Source: Talinum fruticosum
Taxonomy: Eukaryota > Streptophyta > Magnoliopsida > Caryophyllales > Talinaceae
NCBI GenBank assembly: GCA_021018815.1
Contig: JAITYX010000087.1
Location: forward strand, 2,174,001-2,238,000
Direction: 5' to 3'
Length of the DNA stretch: 64,000 nucleotides
Position numbers and translations under genes: made by a program. Below, in pieces: positions 1 to 10,265 of the stretch. Within the stretch, counting starts at the first letter, position 1. Every line of letters starts with the position of its first letter. The notes beneath the pieces are model-generated. The model saw nothing but the letters and a program-made list of their open reading frames with translations, did no database searches and was not told the origin of the DNA.

Positions 1-29
1 TCCGGAGGAAATGGGAAGTGATTATTAAC

Positions 30-195
30 CATGCTCTTGGAGTCGTCAACCTTGTTCTTTGCGGCTTTGGCAATCACTAACAAGGACCAAATGGAACTAG
101 TTACTGCTCCACACCATTCCTCCCCACAGGTGAGATTGATCATTCAAGCGGATGAAAGAACACTTCAAATCGGTCAGGAAATGATGGATAAATGA
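30..195 (+). other. Short open frame, possible last exon of an unidentified gene
   Basis: An open frame of 54 codons begins with ATG at 30 and ends in TGA. It is preceded in frame by a stop and followed by about 230 bases of T-rich sequence that could be a 3' UTR. The translation has a hydrophobic start (MLLESSTLFFAALAI) and an acidic end (QIGQEMMDK). I do not recognise a family. It could be the last exon of a gene whose upstream part lies outside the window, or chance. No other support. Confidence 0.15.
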
Positions 196-482
196 GATCA
201 TTTGGTGGCAAGTTTGGGCGAGATCCTACGCTCCATCGTTGTTGTTCTCGTTTCCAGACTTGCTCTGTTGCTTTCAAGTTTAGTCTCTTTTTGTTTAGTT
301 CCTACTATGTCTTGTTAGGATGTGGTTGGCTTTTCCCTCATTCCTTGCTTAACTATGTACTGAACATTAATACTCAAGCCTAGGCTAACAGATTAGAGAG
401 ACACAAAGTAGAATTTAGCATCTATGTTTAAGACTCATTAACTCACGCACTCTCCCTTATCCTTCCCCTCATCTCCAAACCC

Positions 483-614
483 TTAACGTAAGACACCTTC
501 CCTCTGGACCCTCTCCCAACTCCCTCGTACTCGCCCACCCGCCCTGTCAGCTCTCCGCCGACCGCCGCCCCGCCCGGTGCCCAGTCGACGCCGCCAGCTC
601 GCCCGTCCACTGAG
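483..614 (+). other. Likely 5' UTR exon of the cupin gene
   Basis: A C-rich, CT-rich stretch ends in a good splice donor (TGAG|GTACGT, intron from 615). The matching acceptor is TTTTTGCAG at 2634-2642, just upstream of the cupin start codon. Plant leaders often look like this. The transcription start is not determinable. A diverged second copy of this exon and its donor lies at about 720-890, so the true first exon could be either copy or both. Confidence 0.45.
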
Positions 615-890
615 GTACGTAATGCAATTTCTTCCTCTTCTTAGTTCTTTCTTTAATTCAAGTAATTTGTTAGGTTTTTGAATTTGTGAATGAATTTTAC
701 ACTCCAGTCTCCCTCCGCTCTTTACCTCGGCCTCTCTCCTTGACCGGCGGCGCCAGTCTGTCAACTTCACCACCGCCTACTGCCGCCAGCCTGCCAGTGC
801 CACCGCCACTGCCTTGCCGACTGTCCACTGAGTGACTGAGCTCTGAGGTGCAATTTTTTCCTCTTCTTTCTTTAATTCAAGTAATGGTTA
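540..890 (+). repeat. Tandem duplication of the leader exon and start of intron
   Basis: Two blocks, about 540-690 and 720-890, share the order: GC-rich exon, GTCCACTGAG, donor-like GAGGTRC/GTGC, TGCAATTT, CCTCTTCTT, CTTTAATTCAAGTAAT. The second copy has a weaker donor (GAG|GTGCAA at 848). This is a local duplication of about 230 bases within the cupin leader. Confidence 0.6.
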
Positions 891-2642
891 AGACTTAAGA
901 TTTTTAATTTTGGAATCAATTTTAGGAATTGGGTGAAATGAAAGGTCTCTAATTTCTGTATTTGTTGTATGGACTTTGGTTGGATGAAGTAATTGGTTTG
1001 TTGTAATTCATTCAAATCGCGTTTTCTGTGTTTGGTTTAAGAATGGGGCAGAGTATATATATACATGTATGCTGAATTTCCTTCAAAACATGAACTCATG
1101 CTTCTCTTTCAAAACATCAGAACTTGTTGAGGAGAATTGTAATGTGTTAAATAGTGTAATTTCATTAATATTTTTAGTTTGAAAATTTTTACCCTGTTGC
1201 TTTTTTTTTCCCTGGATCCGCCTATGCCAATTCTCTCCACTTGGTATATCATTGCTCTCCTCTCACAGCTCTCTCTCTCTCTCTTTCCTTGCCTGTGCCT
1301 AGCCCTGTCTTGCTGGAGCTATCTCTTGTACCGGGATAGGAGCATTCACATCATTGAATGAATTTGGGGGATTTAACGGACTTGGTGGGCAGAAGAAAAT
1401 GCGGAATTTGGGGGTTTACACGGAAAATTGGGGAATGAGGGGAACGGAATTGATGCCATGTTATCAAATCTGGATCTTCATCATGATCTCTATTCAAATC
1501 TCTCACCTCTTCACATTCTCTCTCCTGAGAATGTGATTGGAGGAGGTTTTGATTGATACGATGGTGGGAGGAACGGGTGTATCTCAATCTGAGTAGGGCT
1601 AGGGCTTGGGCTTTGCCGAATTGGTGTGATGGCGATGGAGATGAAGGCACAGGAATGGATGGCCATGGATGAACATGATGAATGCAATTGTATTCTAGGG
1701 CGTTGGATGCCATTCTGGGGCCTCTTTTTTTTTCTTTTTGTTTTTGGAGGGGGAGGGAGTTATTGGATTTTGATCTATGTTATTTATTTTTGTTTAAAAT
1801 GTTAATATAAAGTTTGGAATTAAATAGATGATGATAATATAACATGTAATATTTTTTCCCTTTTTGCTTTACAAAATTAATGTAGGTGAAATTTACATTC
1901 AAGATTCTTATACAAATTATGAGAAATATTACTACAAGTTAAACTACCACATCCTTAATATAAAGTAAGAATATAGAGACTAACATGACAATATCAAACT
2001 TGGAGTAATACGGGAACTTTTATAAGGTAGCAGGATGAAATTAGAAACTCACAATCTTAGAATTTTTTTCTTTGCCTATTTCCGAATAGAGGAAGAAAAG
2101 CTTGTTGGAAGATCATTTTTTTCCTTGTATTTTTCTCTCATCCAAATAAGAGGGGAAAAAAGTTTCTCCAAACTTTTTTCTTCTCATTTTTTCCAATGAA
2201 CTTTCTTTCCAATTATTTTCCAAGAACCAAACAGGTTCTATGTATTTATCTTGTTGAGCTCCGATGCCATTTGAGATTTGTCCGTCTTTGTTTGATTTCT
2301 TTTGGGCACATCGCTTTGAGATCATTAAATCGTTATCATATAGTGGATTCTGTTGCTTGATTTTCCGCCCTTGGTTTTTTCCCGATTTGGGTTTCCACGT
2401 AAATCTTGGTGTCCTTTCACAGCAGTAACTATGGTCATCCCTAAAAATAATCTGTATTTTCAGCTACAAAATAAGTAGTAGAGGGAGAAAAGACATCAAC
2501 TTATGTCATCTGCAACATGAAAAGTATAGTTCAAGCTATGTTTTATATTGTTTTGCTGCTTTCACAGCAGTTATCAATCAAAATTACAGAACTTAGTTTT
2601 CCTATGGGTTTATATATTTAGTCAACTGAACAATTTTTGCAG
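615..2642 (+). other. Leader intron of the cupin gene
   Basis: This gene-free stretch is bounded by GTACGT at 615 and TTTTTGCAG ending at 2642. It is T-rich, as plant introns are. It includes a CT-rich tract (1255-1310) and several chance reading frames on both strands (1179-1713) with no recognisable protein. A long first intron in the leader is common in constitutively expressed plant genes. Confidence 0.45.
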
Positions 2643-2683
2643 GGAGCTGGAGACTGAACAGCTGGAACCAGGCAACCTGTGCA

Positions 2684-3115
2684 ATGATGGCCAGTATTTT
2701 TATGGCACCCACCTTTCACCATTCATTCAACAGAACCAGCAGAGAGGTTAAAAGGCCTGACAATAATGTTGGCAGATATCCCGGAATAAAAGCTATGAAG
2801 GTAGAGAAGTCTTTGGAAGAACTTTACAATGTGAGGGTGGAAAGGAAGGTATCATCCGATCGGTTGAAAGAGCTCGGGGTATCAAGATGGTCAATGTGGA
2901 AGACTGGAAAGTGCAGATTGCCTTGGGATTGGCATGTGGATCAGCTGGTTTACATTGAGGAGGGAGAAGTGAGAGTTGTTCCTGAAGGGAGCCAACGCTA
3001 CATGAGTTTCAAGGCTGGTGATCTTGTGCGCTATCCTAAGTGGTTTGAGGCTGATCTTTGGTTTAATGGCTTTTACCAAGAGCGCTATAGCTTTCGAGCA
3101 TATGGTGATGATTAG
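2684..3115 (+). CDS. RmlC-like cupin (DUF861/Cupin_3) protein
   Basis: This is an intronless 143-residue frame. The first about 25 residues (MMASIFMAPTFHHSFNR...) are rich in Ser, Thr, Arg and hydrophobic residues with no acid, which fits a chloroplast transit peptide. Residues 50-143 form a single small cupin barrel of the Cupin_3/DUF861 type, with the signature run WSMWKTGK, PWDWHVDQLVYIEEGEVRV, GDLVRYPKWFEADL and the C-terminus RAYGDD. From memory this matches the single-domain plant family that includes Arabidopsis At4g10300. The biochemical role of that family is unsettled; related Cupin_3 proteins include ureidoglycine aminohydrolase, but this one has only one barrel. The start was chosen as the first of two adjacent ATGs, 41 bases after the predicted splice acceptor at 2642. 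The gene looks intact and complete. Confidence 0.92.
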   Translation: MMASIFMAPTFHHSFNRTSREVKRPDNNVGRYPGIKAMKVEKSLEELYNVRVERKVSSDRLKELGVSRWSMWKTGKCRLPWDWHVDQLVYIEEGEVRVVPEGSQRYMSFKAGDLVRYPKWFEADLWFNGFYQERYSFRAYGDD

Positions 3116-5059
3116 GATTCATGAAAATTGCACATGGAAGGGACTCTTTTTAACCTCTCTATTGTGTACGCAAGGATGTGTTGCAAAAGCACTGTTGTAT
3201 ATTCAGTGCATCAAGAATGAACAACAGGCAGGGATGTTGTATGGTGCATTCATGTTCGTCTTCATTTAATATCTTCCTGGTGATGCTTTTGGATTTGGTC
3301 GGTTCTGCAGTAATATCTTTTCAATGTACCTTTTTGAATAATTGAGATGTTGCATATTGGTAATACTTTACATATTGGTTGTATCAAATTCCGATCTTTT
3401 GTAGACCAATTAATTTCAGATTTCATTTTACATGGTATGTGATAACTAGTCCTCTCTCATTGCCCGATATCTGATGGTGTATTTGTGTTCAGAACTCTTT
3501 AAGTTTGATACTAGATGGTATACTTGTGTTAATTTGACATTTGGGCTCTTGAATCCGTGACTGCCTTTGGCACCTGCCTTAGATCCGGCACTGCATAGCT
3601 TGTCGTATTGGAGGAGTAGAAACGCTTGAAGTCTTAAGTCTTAACATTTTTGACAGCATGACTATACCAAAGCTACCAGTGACAAAGATGAAGTAAAAGA
3701 TTGCACGAGAATTGTTCCTAAAGCATCTTCTTATGGTGAACATGAACAGTTTTACGCCTAATCAAACCAGAGCTCTTAAGAATTGCGCTATACTCATGTT
3801 CCTTTGAGCCACGTGTTACTTGTGAAAATCAAAATGTGTGTGCACGCCTAGCAAAAAGCTTCTCAAATTGCCTTCCATATTCACAGACAGTAGGAAGCTT
3901 TCTATTGCCCTTACTCAGACCAGATGTCATGTGGTGGTGACTTGACTTTAATCTTCGTAAAGACAGGGTAAACAATTACTAGGCATGATTTCCCATTATA
4001 TCTGTTATTTATATGAATTCAAGCTTACGTTCAAATACCGGATGAACAAGGTAAAATTGAATCTCAGCATGAACCCTGGAGATTATAATCTTGATTTTGT
4101 GATATGATCTCCCTTTTGATAATTATTTTTGATAAGGAGCTGATTTTTAAAAAGGAAAAAGGGTAAGAGAAAATCCTTTTCATTGTTACAAGTTAGCATA
4201 GAATCAACACTACTCAATACTACAAATTATACTATACTCTCGGGTGTATGCACCCGGGCAGTACAATTCTAAAAGCAGAAAAAGAAAATGGTTTTGTCTC
4301 TCCCTTTAAACCCCTATCTTTCCTCTCTCTCCACCATTTCTTACGGTATGGTCCTCGACTATGGGTCTCGGGTCCAAAACATAAGTACTAGTTTAATAAA
4401 ATCAATACTAATTAATCTGTCAAACTAAAGCTGTTAATACTGCTCGAGGTTGTACAACTAATACCATTAGACAAACTTTTGCATCTCACCCCTAAATAAA
4501 TTTAAAAAAGAAAGGGAGGCAAGCTTTGGCTTTTTAGAAGCCAAAATAAACCTAGCCTTGAGAATGCACCAAAACTAGTTTATCATTGTCATATTGCATA
4601 GAAAGTTCCGTTTAGTCCAGATTTGAGAAAATTACAGTTCAAACTCCATGAAAAGGGTGTCTTTTTTTTTTTTTTTTTTTGCTACAGAGGCATTACACAC
4701 AAAACTTTAAGTCAATAAAACTTCCCACCCTCAACCGTTCCATACCACTCACAATTCATATGTAGGGATGAATCTTCTGTTGCCTCACTATATTTATCAA
4801 ACTTGCAATGCCAAACTTGGTCCTTTCTTAAATGTTGACATTGCCTGGGAACGAAATAGGCTTACTACAACCATGGAAGCAAAACGGTTTAGCTTTCAAT
4901 ATCAACTTGTCAATCTAAACACAAGACTAGTAAATTATGGTCTTTCCCTTTATTTGCTTTTCTTTTCTTTTCTTTCCTTCCCTCCCGTCCAAACAAGTTG
5001 TTCGATTTAAGATCTATGGAAAGGTCCTTATCACTTTGCTTTCACTCTTCTATTCATTT
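3116..5059. other. Cupin 3' UTR and intergenic DNA
   Basis: The first about 240 bases are probably the cupin 3' UTR (T-rich with AATAAT near 3338). The rest is AT-rich intergenic sequence with no supportable gene. It contains a C/CT-rich palindrome-headed segment (4232-4375, listed separately) and a T(20) run at about 4661-4680. The 80-codon frame at 4768-5010 has no recognisable features. Confidence 0.5.
4232..4375. repeat. Palindrome-headed C-rich short repeat, copy 1
   Basis: The segment opens with an inverted pair, CGGGTGTATGCACCCGGG. It continues through an A-rich then C/T-rich body with CCCCTATCTTTCC and ends near CTATGGGTCTCGGGTCC. A segment of similar length and layout occurs at 17655-17790. 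It may be a small non-autonomous element. No target duplication was found. Confidence 0.3.
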
Positions 5060-5074
5060 AAAGATCAAGCGTCT
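5060..5074. repeat. 5' target-site duplication of the SINE
   Basis: AAAGATCAAGCGTCT is repeated identically at 5205-5219 on the other side of the SINE. Confidence 0.85.
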
Positions 5075-5204
5075 ACCAATGAGGTCATGGCCTAATGGTC
5101 AAGACTGAGGTCCCGAGTACATTAGGTGTCAGGTTCGATTTCCCTCTCCCCATTGTATTGTATTACCCTTTGTGGCTCATCTGCACCAAAAAAAAAAAAA
5201 GAAA
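5075..5204 (+). mobile_element. tRNA-derived SINE with perfect target-site duplication
   Basis: The 130-bp body carries an RNA polymerase III A box (TGGCCTAATGG, 5088-5098) and a B box (GGTTCGATTTC, about 5133-5143) about 45 bases apart. It ends in an A-rich tail (about 5187-5207). A 15-base direct repeat, AAAGATCAAGCGTCT, flanks it exactly at 5060-5074 and 5205-5219. The boxes, the tail and the perfect duplication together define a SINE mobilised by a LINE reverse transcriptase. The perfect duplication suggests a relatively recent insertion. Confidence 0.88.
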
Positions 5205-5219
5205 AAAGATCAAGCGTCT

Positions 5220-6364
5220 CAAAGCTCGGCACAAGGTAAAAGCATCCATAATATGAGCTCTGCCTAGGCTCGTTCCTTGTGCTTGATCATTGACACAGAA
5301 TGATAGAAAGATCCTTCAATTTTTTGTTTCAGTCAGTTGATCTCCACTCGGCATCTCCTAGTTAGTTTCAGGTCTACAAATCTTGCACAACTGTGTCCAC
5401 TTTTGAATTTTGTAAAAGTTAATAATACCAATTAATTTTTATGGGTGTCCATGTCAAAAGTTTGAATGAATTTTACATAATTTTTACACAATTTTTTTCG
5501 GCTAACAGTGCCCATGGTCACCATTGCACATAAGCTAGATCCCGCAGTGCTCTTAGTTGGCATTAAAACATTGACTTTGCCAATATCACATGCTTCACGA
5601 GCCTCATATTAGTGTCTTAGGCCAAAGCATAAGTCAACATTGCTCAGGGTTACATTTTGGGTTGCATCTAAAAACATATGCCTCATACATTTCAACCCCC
5701 ACCCCTCCGCCTCTTTCTTCTTTTCTGAAAAGCTTTCAAATAGAGCGAGCATGTCAACGAGAATGACATGCTCCCACAGTAAGTAGAAGTTTTAAATGAA
5801 TACCGAAGTCAAAATAAACTTGCAACAAAGAAACCTCCTGCTCCATTCCCTGCATCAACAACTATACGGAAAACCCTCCAACAGAAAAAGAAAATAAATT
5901 AATGAATAATATGAAGTTAAAATGCCAGTCGGACAAACCATTTACTAGTAGACATTAAGCATTCCCACCATCAGAAGCACAAAAGAAATGCAAGATCTAA
6001 AGGCAAAAGAATATGGAAAATGTTTGATGCAAACAAAAGCATAGGCTTAAACTAATTCACATTACAGCCTTGAAAACCCTCTTACACTAAAAGCTACATT
6101 ATGAGTCTGCAAGGTTGCACATTTTGACTATCAAGATACATGAAACAGGCTTTTCACTTGCATTTATGTTGAATGATTTAAGAAATATTGAATAGGACAG
6201 TGTCTGACTTGGCAAAGTTTTTGGAAAAGTATATGGTAAAGAGCAGTTTTGAAAGATAAGAGTGAACACAATCGTAATGTCCACAGCTGTCTAGAATAAT
6301 TTAGGAATTTCAGAGGTGAATTTCAATAAACTGCAAGTCAAGTCGTAATATTAATAAAGAAAAT
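5220..6364. other. Intergenic DNA without recognised genes
   Basis: AT-rich unique-looking sequence. The small - strand frame at 6099-6284 shows no family features. I looked here for the missing C-terminal exons of the mutase fragment just to the right and found none. Confidence 0.5.
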
Positions 6365-6881
6365 CTAAGGAAAATGACAAATTATTTCAAGCTTAAGTTG
6401 TACAACAGGAGTTGAAGGATGACACATATTTCCTGCAGCTTTCCGAACTGCTTGCACAAGATCAGATGCATCAATTGACATGTAATCTACTTTTCTAGTA
6501 GATGCTGGCGTTTTCCCTTCTGACGGTTTTAGACCTTCATTTGTAAACTTATTGTATATATCTGACGCATGCTCCAGAATGTCTTTGATGTCAGCTTTAC
6601 CAAATCCTCCAGTATTTGTGAAAAATTTGAACCTGTTTCTGTTGTACGGAAGATGACTAGCTGTGGCAGCAACACAGAAATTTAGTACGTAGTCAAAGAA
6701 GAAAACTAGACCATCACATTCCCAAAGCTCCTAAAAAGCAAAGTCAATTTGTGGCAATTGAAGACATATGATGGAGCATAGAGATAACATACCTGTTATC
6801 ATGACAGATCCATCTACAGGACATAGAACCTTCTCATTCGCAGTGATAGTGCTGTTAAACATTGCTGGAGTAGAAGCTAGC
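6365..6881 (-). pseudogene. Phosphoglucomutase/phosphoglucosamine mutase family gene fragment, two exons
   Basis: Two exons read on the - strand with a retained intron. Exon A (6881-6793, acceptor TTCCCACAG, donor ACAG|GTATGT) encodes ASTPAMFNST...VLCPVDGSVMIT. Exon B (from 6660, acceptor TGCCACAG) encodes ASHLPYNRNRFKFFT, GGFGKADIKDILEHASDIY, then KVDYMS and LVQAVRKAAGN. The phase is consistent (G|CT, Ala). ASHLPYNRN is the position of the phosphoserine active-site loop in this alpha-D-phosphohexomutase family; from memory the closest proteins are the plant group with At5g17530 and At1g70820. After AAGN the reading runs 17 unrelated codons to a stop at 6365. The expected rest of the enzyme (metal loop, sugar-binding and C-terminal domains) and the N-terminus are absent nearby. 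I infer a truncated duplicate or captured fragment; the retained intron rules out a processed copy. Confidence 0.7.
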
Positions 6882-7569
6882 CTGTGGGAAATAAATGAAG
6901 TTAGTCAAGACAGAGAAAACATTAAAAAAAGCAGCAGCAAACAAGAAACCCAAGAACTTTACTTTCTCGTCCATGTGTTTTGATGCATTAATTTTGGGGA
7001 CCAATAGGCATTGTTGAAAGATGAAATATGATGCTGGAAATTACCACACATTTATTTTTAACCAAAAGTGAATATACCTCTGAATATGAAACAATATCAT
7101 CCTTCTTCAAAACCAAGGTGCCAAAACACACTATACAGAAAAGTAAATTTCTCATGGAAGATAAAGATACACACAAACGCACAAGCATGTGCAGGCGCGC
7201 ACGCATACGCACATGTACATAAGTTGTCGAAACCTCTGGGATGCTAGAATGTTCACACGTTTAAAAGCGACAACAAAAGGAAGACAGAAGGGGTCTACCA
7301 ATTTGAGTTGAAAGGAGGATTTCATATCCTAGCTACTGCACCTGGTTCTACTGTAGTGATGTGTATTGCATAAAAGCATCAATTTGACAAGAAGAGGAAT
7401 TCTCTGGACGAATTTCAACTGTTTAATACAACTTATTCTTCTTTTTTCTTCTTTCGCTCTCTAATCTTTTTTTTTTTTTGTGGTGACTTGGGAGAAATAG
7501 AACAGTAAGCTACAAAAGGAAAGATAACTGTGAAAGATATATGGTAGAATAACTCACCAATATGGGAGT
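6882..7569. other. Flank upstream of the mutase fragment
   Basis: I looked here for an upstream mutase exon on the - strand and could not find one. The frames at 6988-7222 are overlapping and featureless. The stretch holds a T run (7467-7479) and ends at the copia fragment. Confidence 0.4.
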
Positions 7570-7619
7570 CCGACATTTTATATATATAGAAGATAATACG
7601 GAAAAATAATTTACAATTA

Positions 7620-9092
7620 TTTTATGTACAATAATATCTCTAATACTCTATTACGCCCCTCAAGCTGATCGGGGATGCACGGAACTGTTGAGAGGACAAC
7701 CCTTTAGTGAAGATGTCCACAATCCGAGAAGTAGTAGGGATATATCGCACAACGAGATCTCCATCGGCAACCAGTTCTAGAACAAAGTGATAATCCACGA
7801 TTATATGTTTGCTACGGTCGTGATTGACCGGATTGGCAGATCATATATGTAGCACGGATATTGTCACAATATAACCGCAAAGGAGTGGCAAGGGTGATAC
7901 CAACATCAAACAAACGCTTGCGAAGCCAAAGTGTCTCAGCAAATGTATAACCAAGAGCACGATACTCGACTTCGAGTGGATGATTTGAAGACTGTGGGTT
8001 GCTTTTTAGAATGCCAAGATATGAAATTAGGACCAAAATAAATGGTATAGCATGTGGTAGAGCGACAGGTGTCACGACAACCAGCCCAGTCAACATCGGA
8101 ATAGGCAATAATGACCGACGAGTGAAGAGACAAAGCACGAAGAAAAAGCCCACGTTCAAGAGTCCCCTAAAGATACCGAAAATACGCTTCACAAGCATGC
8201 GGATGAGTAGTACGGGAGCGTGCATAAATTGGGAAACTACATGCACTTGCATAAGCAATATCGAGTCGAGTCATGGTTAAATATTGCGAGGCACCTACCA
8301 TACTTCATGTCGAGAGGGATCGGCAAGCGGTTCACCGTCTGTAATAGATATGGTGGTTTGAGCAGCAGAAGGAGTTTTAACAGAGGTACAAGTTTGAAGC
8401 TGAAATTTATGTAAGAGATCTAAAACATATTTCTGCTGTGTCAAAAATAATCCGAAGGAGATCGAACCACCTAAATGCCAAGAAAATAACTTAGGTTTCC
8501 AAGATCTTTCATGGCAAACCGATTGGCAAGGGAATCAATAAAAGACTGCGAGTAAGGTGGATGAACCACCAGTCAAAATAATGTCATCCACGTAAAGAAG
8601 GAGAATGAAGACATGATTACTAGTTTGAAGAACAAACATGGAGGTGTCAACATTGCTACATACAAAACCATGAGACAGAAGGAAGGCTGCTAAAGTGATG
8701 AAACCGGACACGAGGAGCCTGTTTCAAGCCCAGGAGAACAAACCCGGGAGGTTGTTTCATATGAACTGTCTCGGTGAGATGGCCATGTAAAAGGCATTCT
8801 TGATATCAAGCTGGCAAATGGGCCAATGAAAAGAAATAGTAAGAGTCAAAACCAAACGAATAGAAGCGAGGCTTAACAATAAGGCTGAAAGTCTCATGGT
8901 AGTCAATACCTAGTTGTTGGCGAAACCCCGTGCTACAAGTCAAGCTTTGTACTTCTCCACGGTACCATCGGATCGATATTTAATTTTGTAAACCCATTTA
9001 CTGCCAACCAAATTAAGATCCGGTTGAGATGGAACCAAATCCCATGTGTTATTAGAGATTTTATATACAATAATATTTCTAATACTCTATTA
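7620..9092 (-). mobile_element. Truncated Ty1/copia fragment (RT-RNase H plus LTR remnants)
   Basis: Read on the - strand, reverse transcriptase begins near 9055 (TWDLVPSQPDL, GSKWVYKIKYRSDG). It includes the YVDD-type catalytic box (LLLYVDDIILTG, about 8575-8600) and passes through decayed RNase H to VDIFTKGL near 7700. It ends in a polypurine-like CTTGAGGGGCG and an LTR start (AATAGAGTATTAGAGATAT, 7641-7653). The same LTR motif recurs at 9061-9092 directly upstream of the RT, so gag, protease and integrase are missing. Stops and frameshifts throughout show a dead copy. Confidence 0.8.
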
Positions 9093-9762
9093 ACAACCAT
9101 GGCAAGAGAATCTTGAGCGTCTAAAAAGACCAAAAGGAAAAAGCCATAGAGTTCAGGCGTAAGAACAGAACCTGAAAATTGAAGGGATGCAGCTTAATTT
9201 TGGTTCAGCAGTAATGTTTAGCATCTTGCTTGACATGCAGGATTCAACTTCAAAATTCGCTTAGTTTCACATGCTTTATAATTGTTCAAATCATGATTAA
9301 AAAGACCGAAATGCCCTCACCCTCATTACATTAATGATTGCCAGTTACGAACGCTAAAAGCCTAAAAATCCCCTTTCATCTACCCTTTGTTCACGATTTT
9401 GCAGACATTAGATTGATTCTTGCACACTTTCTGGCTCACTTGTGACACCCCTTTAGTTTAGGAAATGATCTTCAATTGGTTCTAGCTTAAAAATTAAAAC
9501 TACTTCAAAATTTTTTAAGCCATTAATTTAATCCGTCATTCGACGAAAATACCAAAAGATAAGCCAGCTTCGTCTTTTTTCTCTTGCAGTCGAAAAATGA
9601 GGGGGGGTGGGGAAGAAAAAAAAGTATCGAAAAGCCAAAGGCAAAAATAAGTTGAAAATGATGCGTTACTGGAATGACAAATTACAAGAGAGGCATGAAA
9701 ACCAGTCCTGATACAAGAAAATCAGCATACAAGTAAACAACCACTCTCACCGTAGAGATACT
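9093..9762. other. Flank between two copia insertions
   Basis: AT-rich sequence with no supportable gene. It contains a G(7) run near 9601-9607. The last bases, GAGATACT (9755-9762), recur after the right LTR and form the target duplication of the next element. Confidence 0.4.
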
Positions 9763-10251
9763 TGTTGGACGAACTTAATAAAACAACCAGTTAAGGCCTG
9801 TTAATTTCGGCTAAAATCAATCTCCCACTTATCCATGATAGGTTCCTGGATAAGTGGGATGGCTAATGAAGTTAGGATGGATTCAACTTCTTACAATAAA
9901 GATAGGAGCGAATGCTCCTATTTAATCTGTAATGGGATATATAGATTGATATACGCGAGAGACGCACACGGCATTCGTTGCTTCTCTAAGATTTTCCCTA
10001 GAAATCCTCAAAACTCTCTCATGGTTAGACCCACCATCTTAGGGTGTTCGGGTTTGAGACGTGGTCTGTTTCTAGCGACTCTACTAGCTGCCAGGTTATA
10101 CTATTCCGGGTGACACTAGTAGATCCGGATTTCGGAGTACAACCAAAATCGAGTGTTCGTGATGCGGGAATTCGTTTGTGGGCTATCGAACGGCAATCGA
10201 TCCATTTGCTTCCGCACTATTAAGGTTAGTCCTTATACATATTTTCCTACG
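9763..10251 (+). repeat. 5' LTR of the copia element
   Basis: Starts TGTTGGACGAA and ends ...CATATTTTCCTACG next to the primer-binding site. It aligns along its whole length with 17157-17645. The usual terminal CA appears as CG in both copies. Confidence 0.92.
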
Positions 10252-10253
10252 AG

Positions 10254-10265
10254 TGGTATCGAGCC
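10254..10265 (+). other. Primer-binding site (initiator tRNA-Met type)
   Basis: TGGTATCGAGCC matches the standard plant copia site TGGTATCAGAGCC with one base missing. It starts two or three bases after the LTR. Confidence 0.8.

Noticed and set aside
1179..1713. Overlapping frames on both strands in the cupin leader intron
   Set aside because: No recognisable domain; the stretch is bounded by good splice sites.
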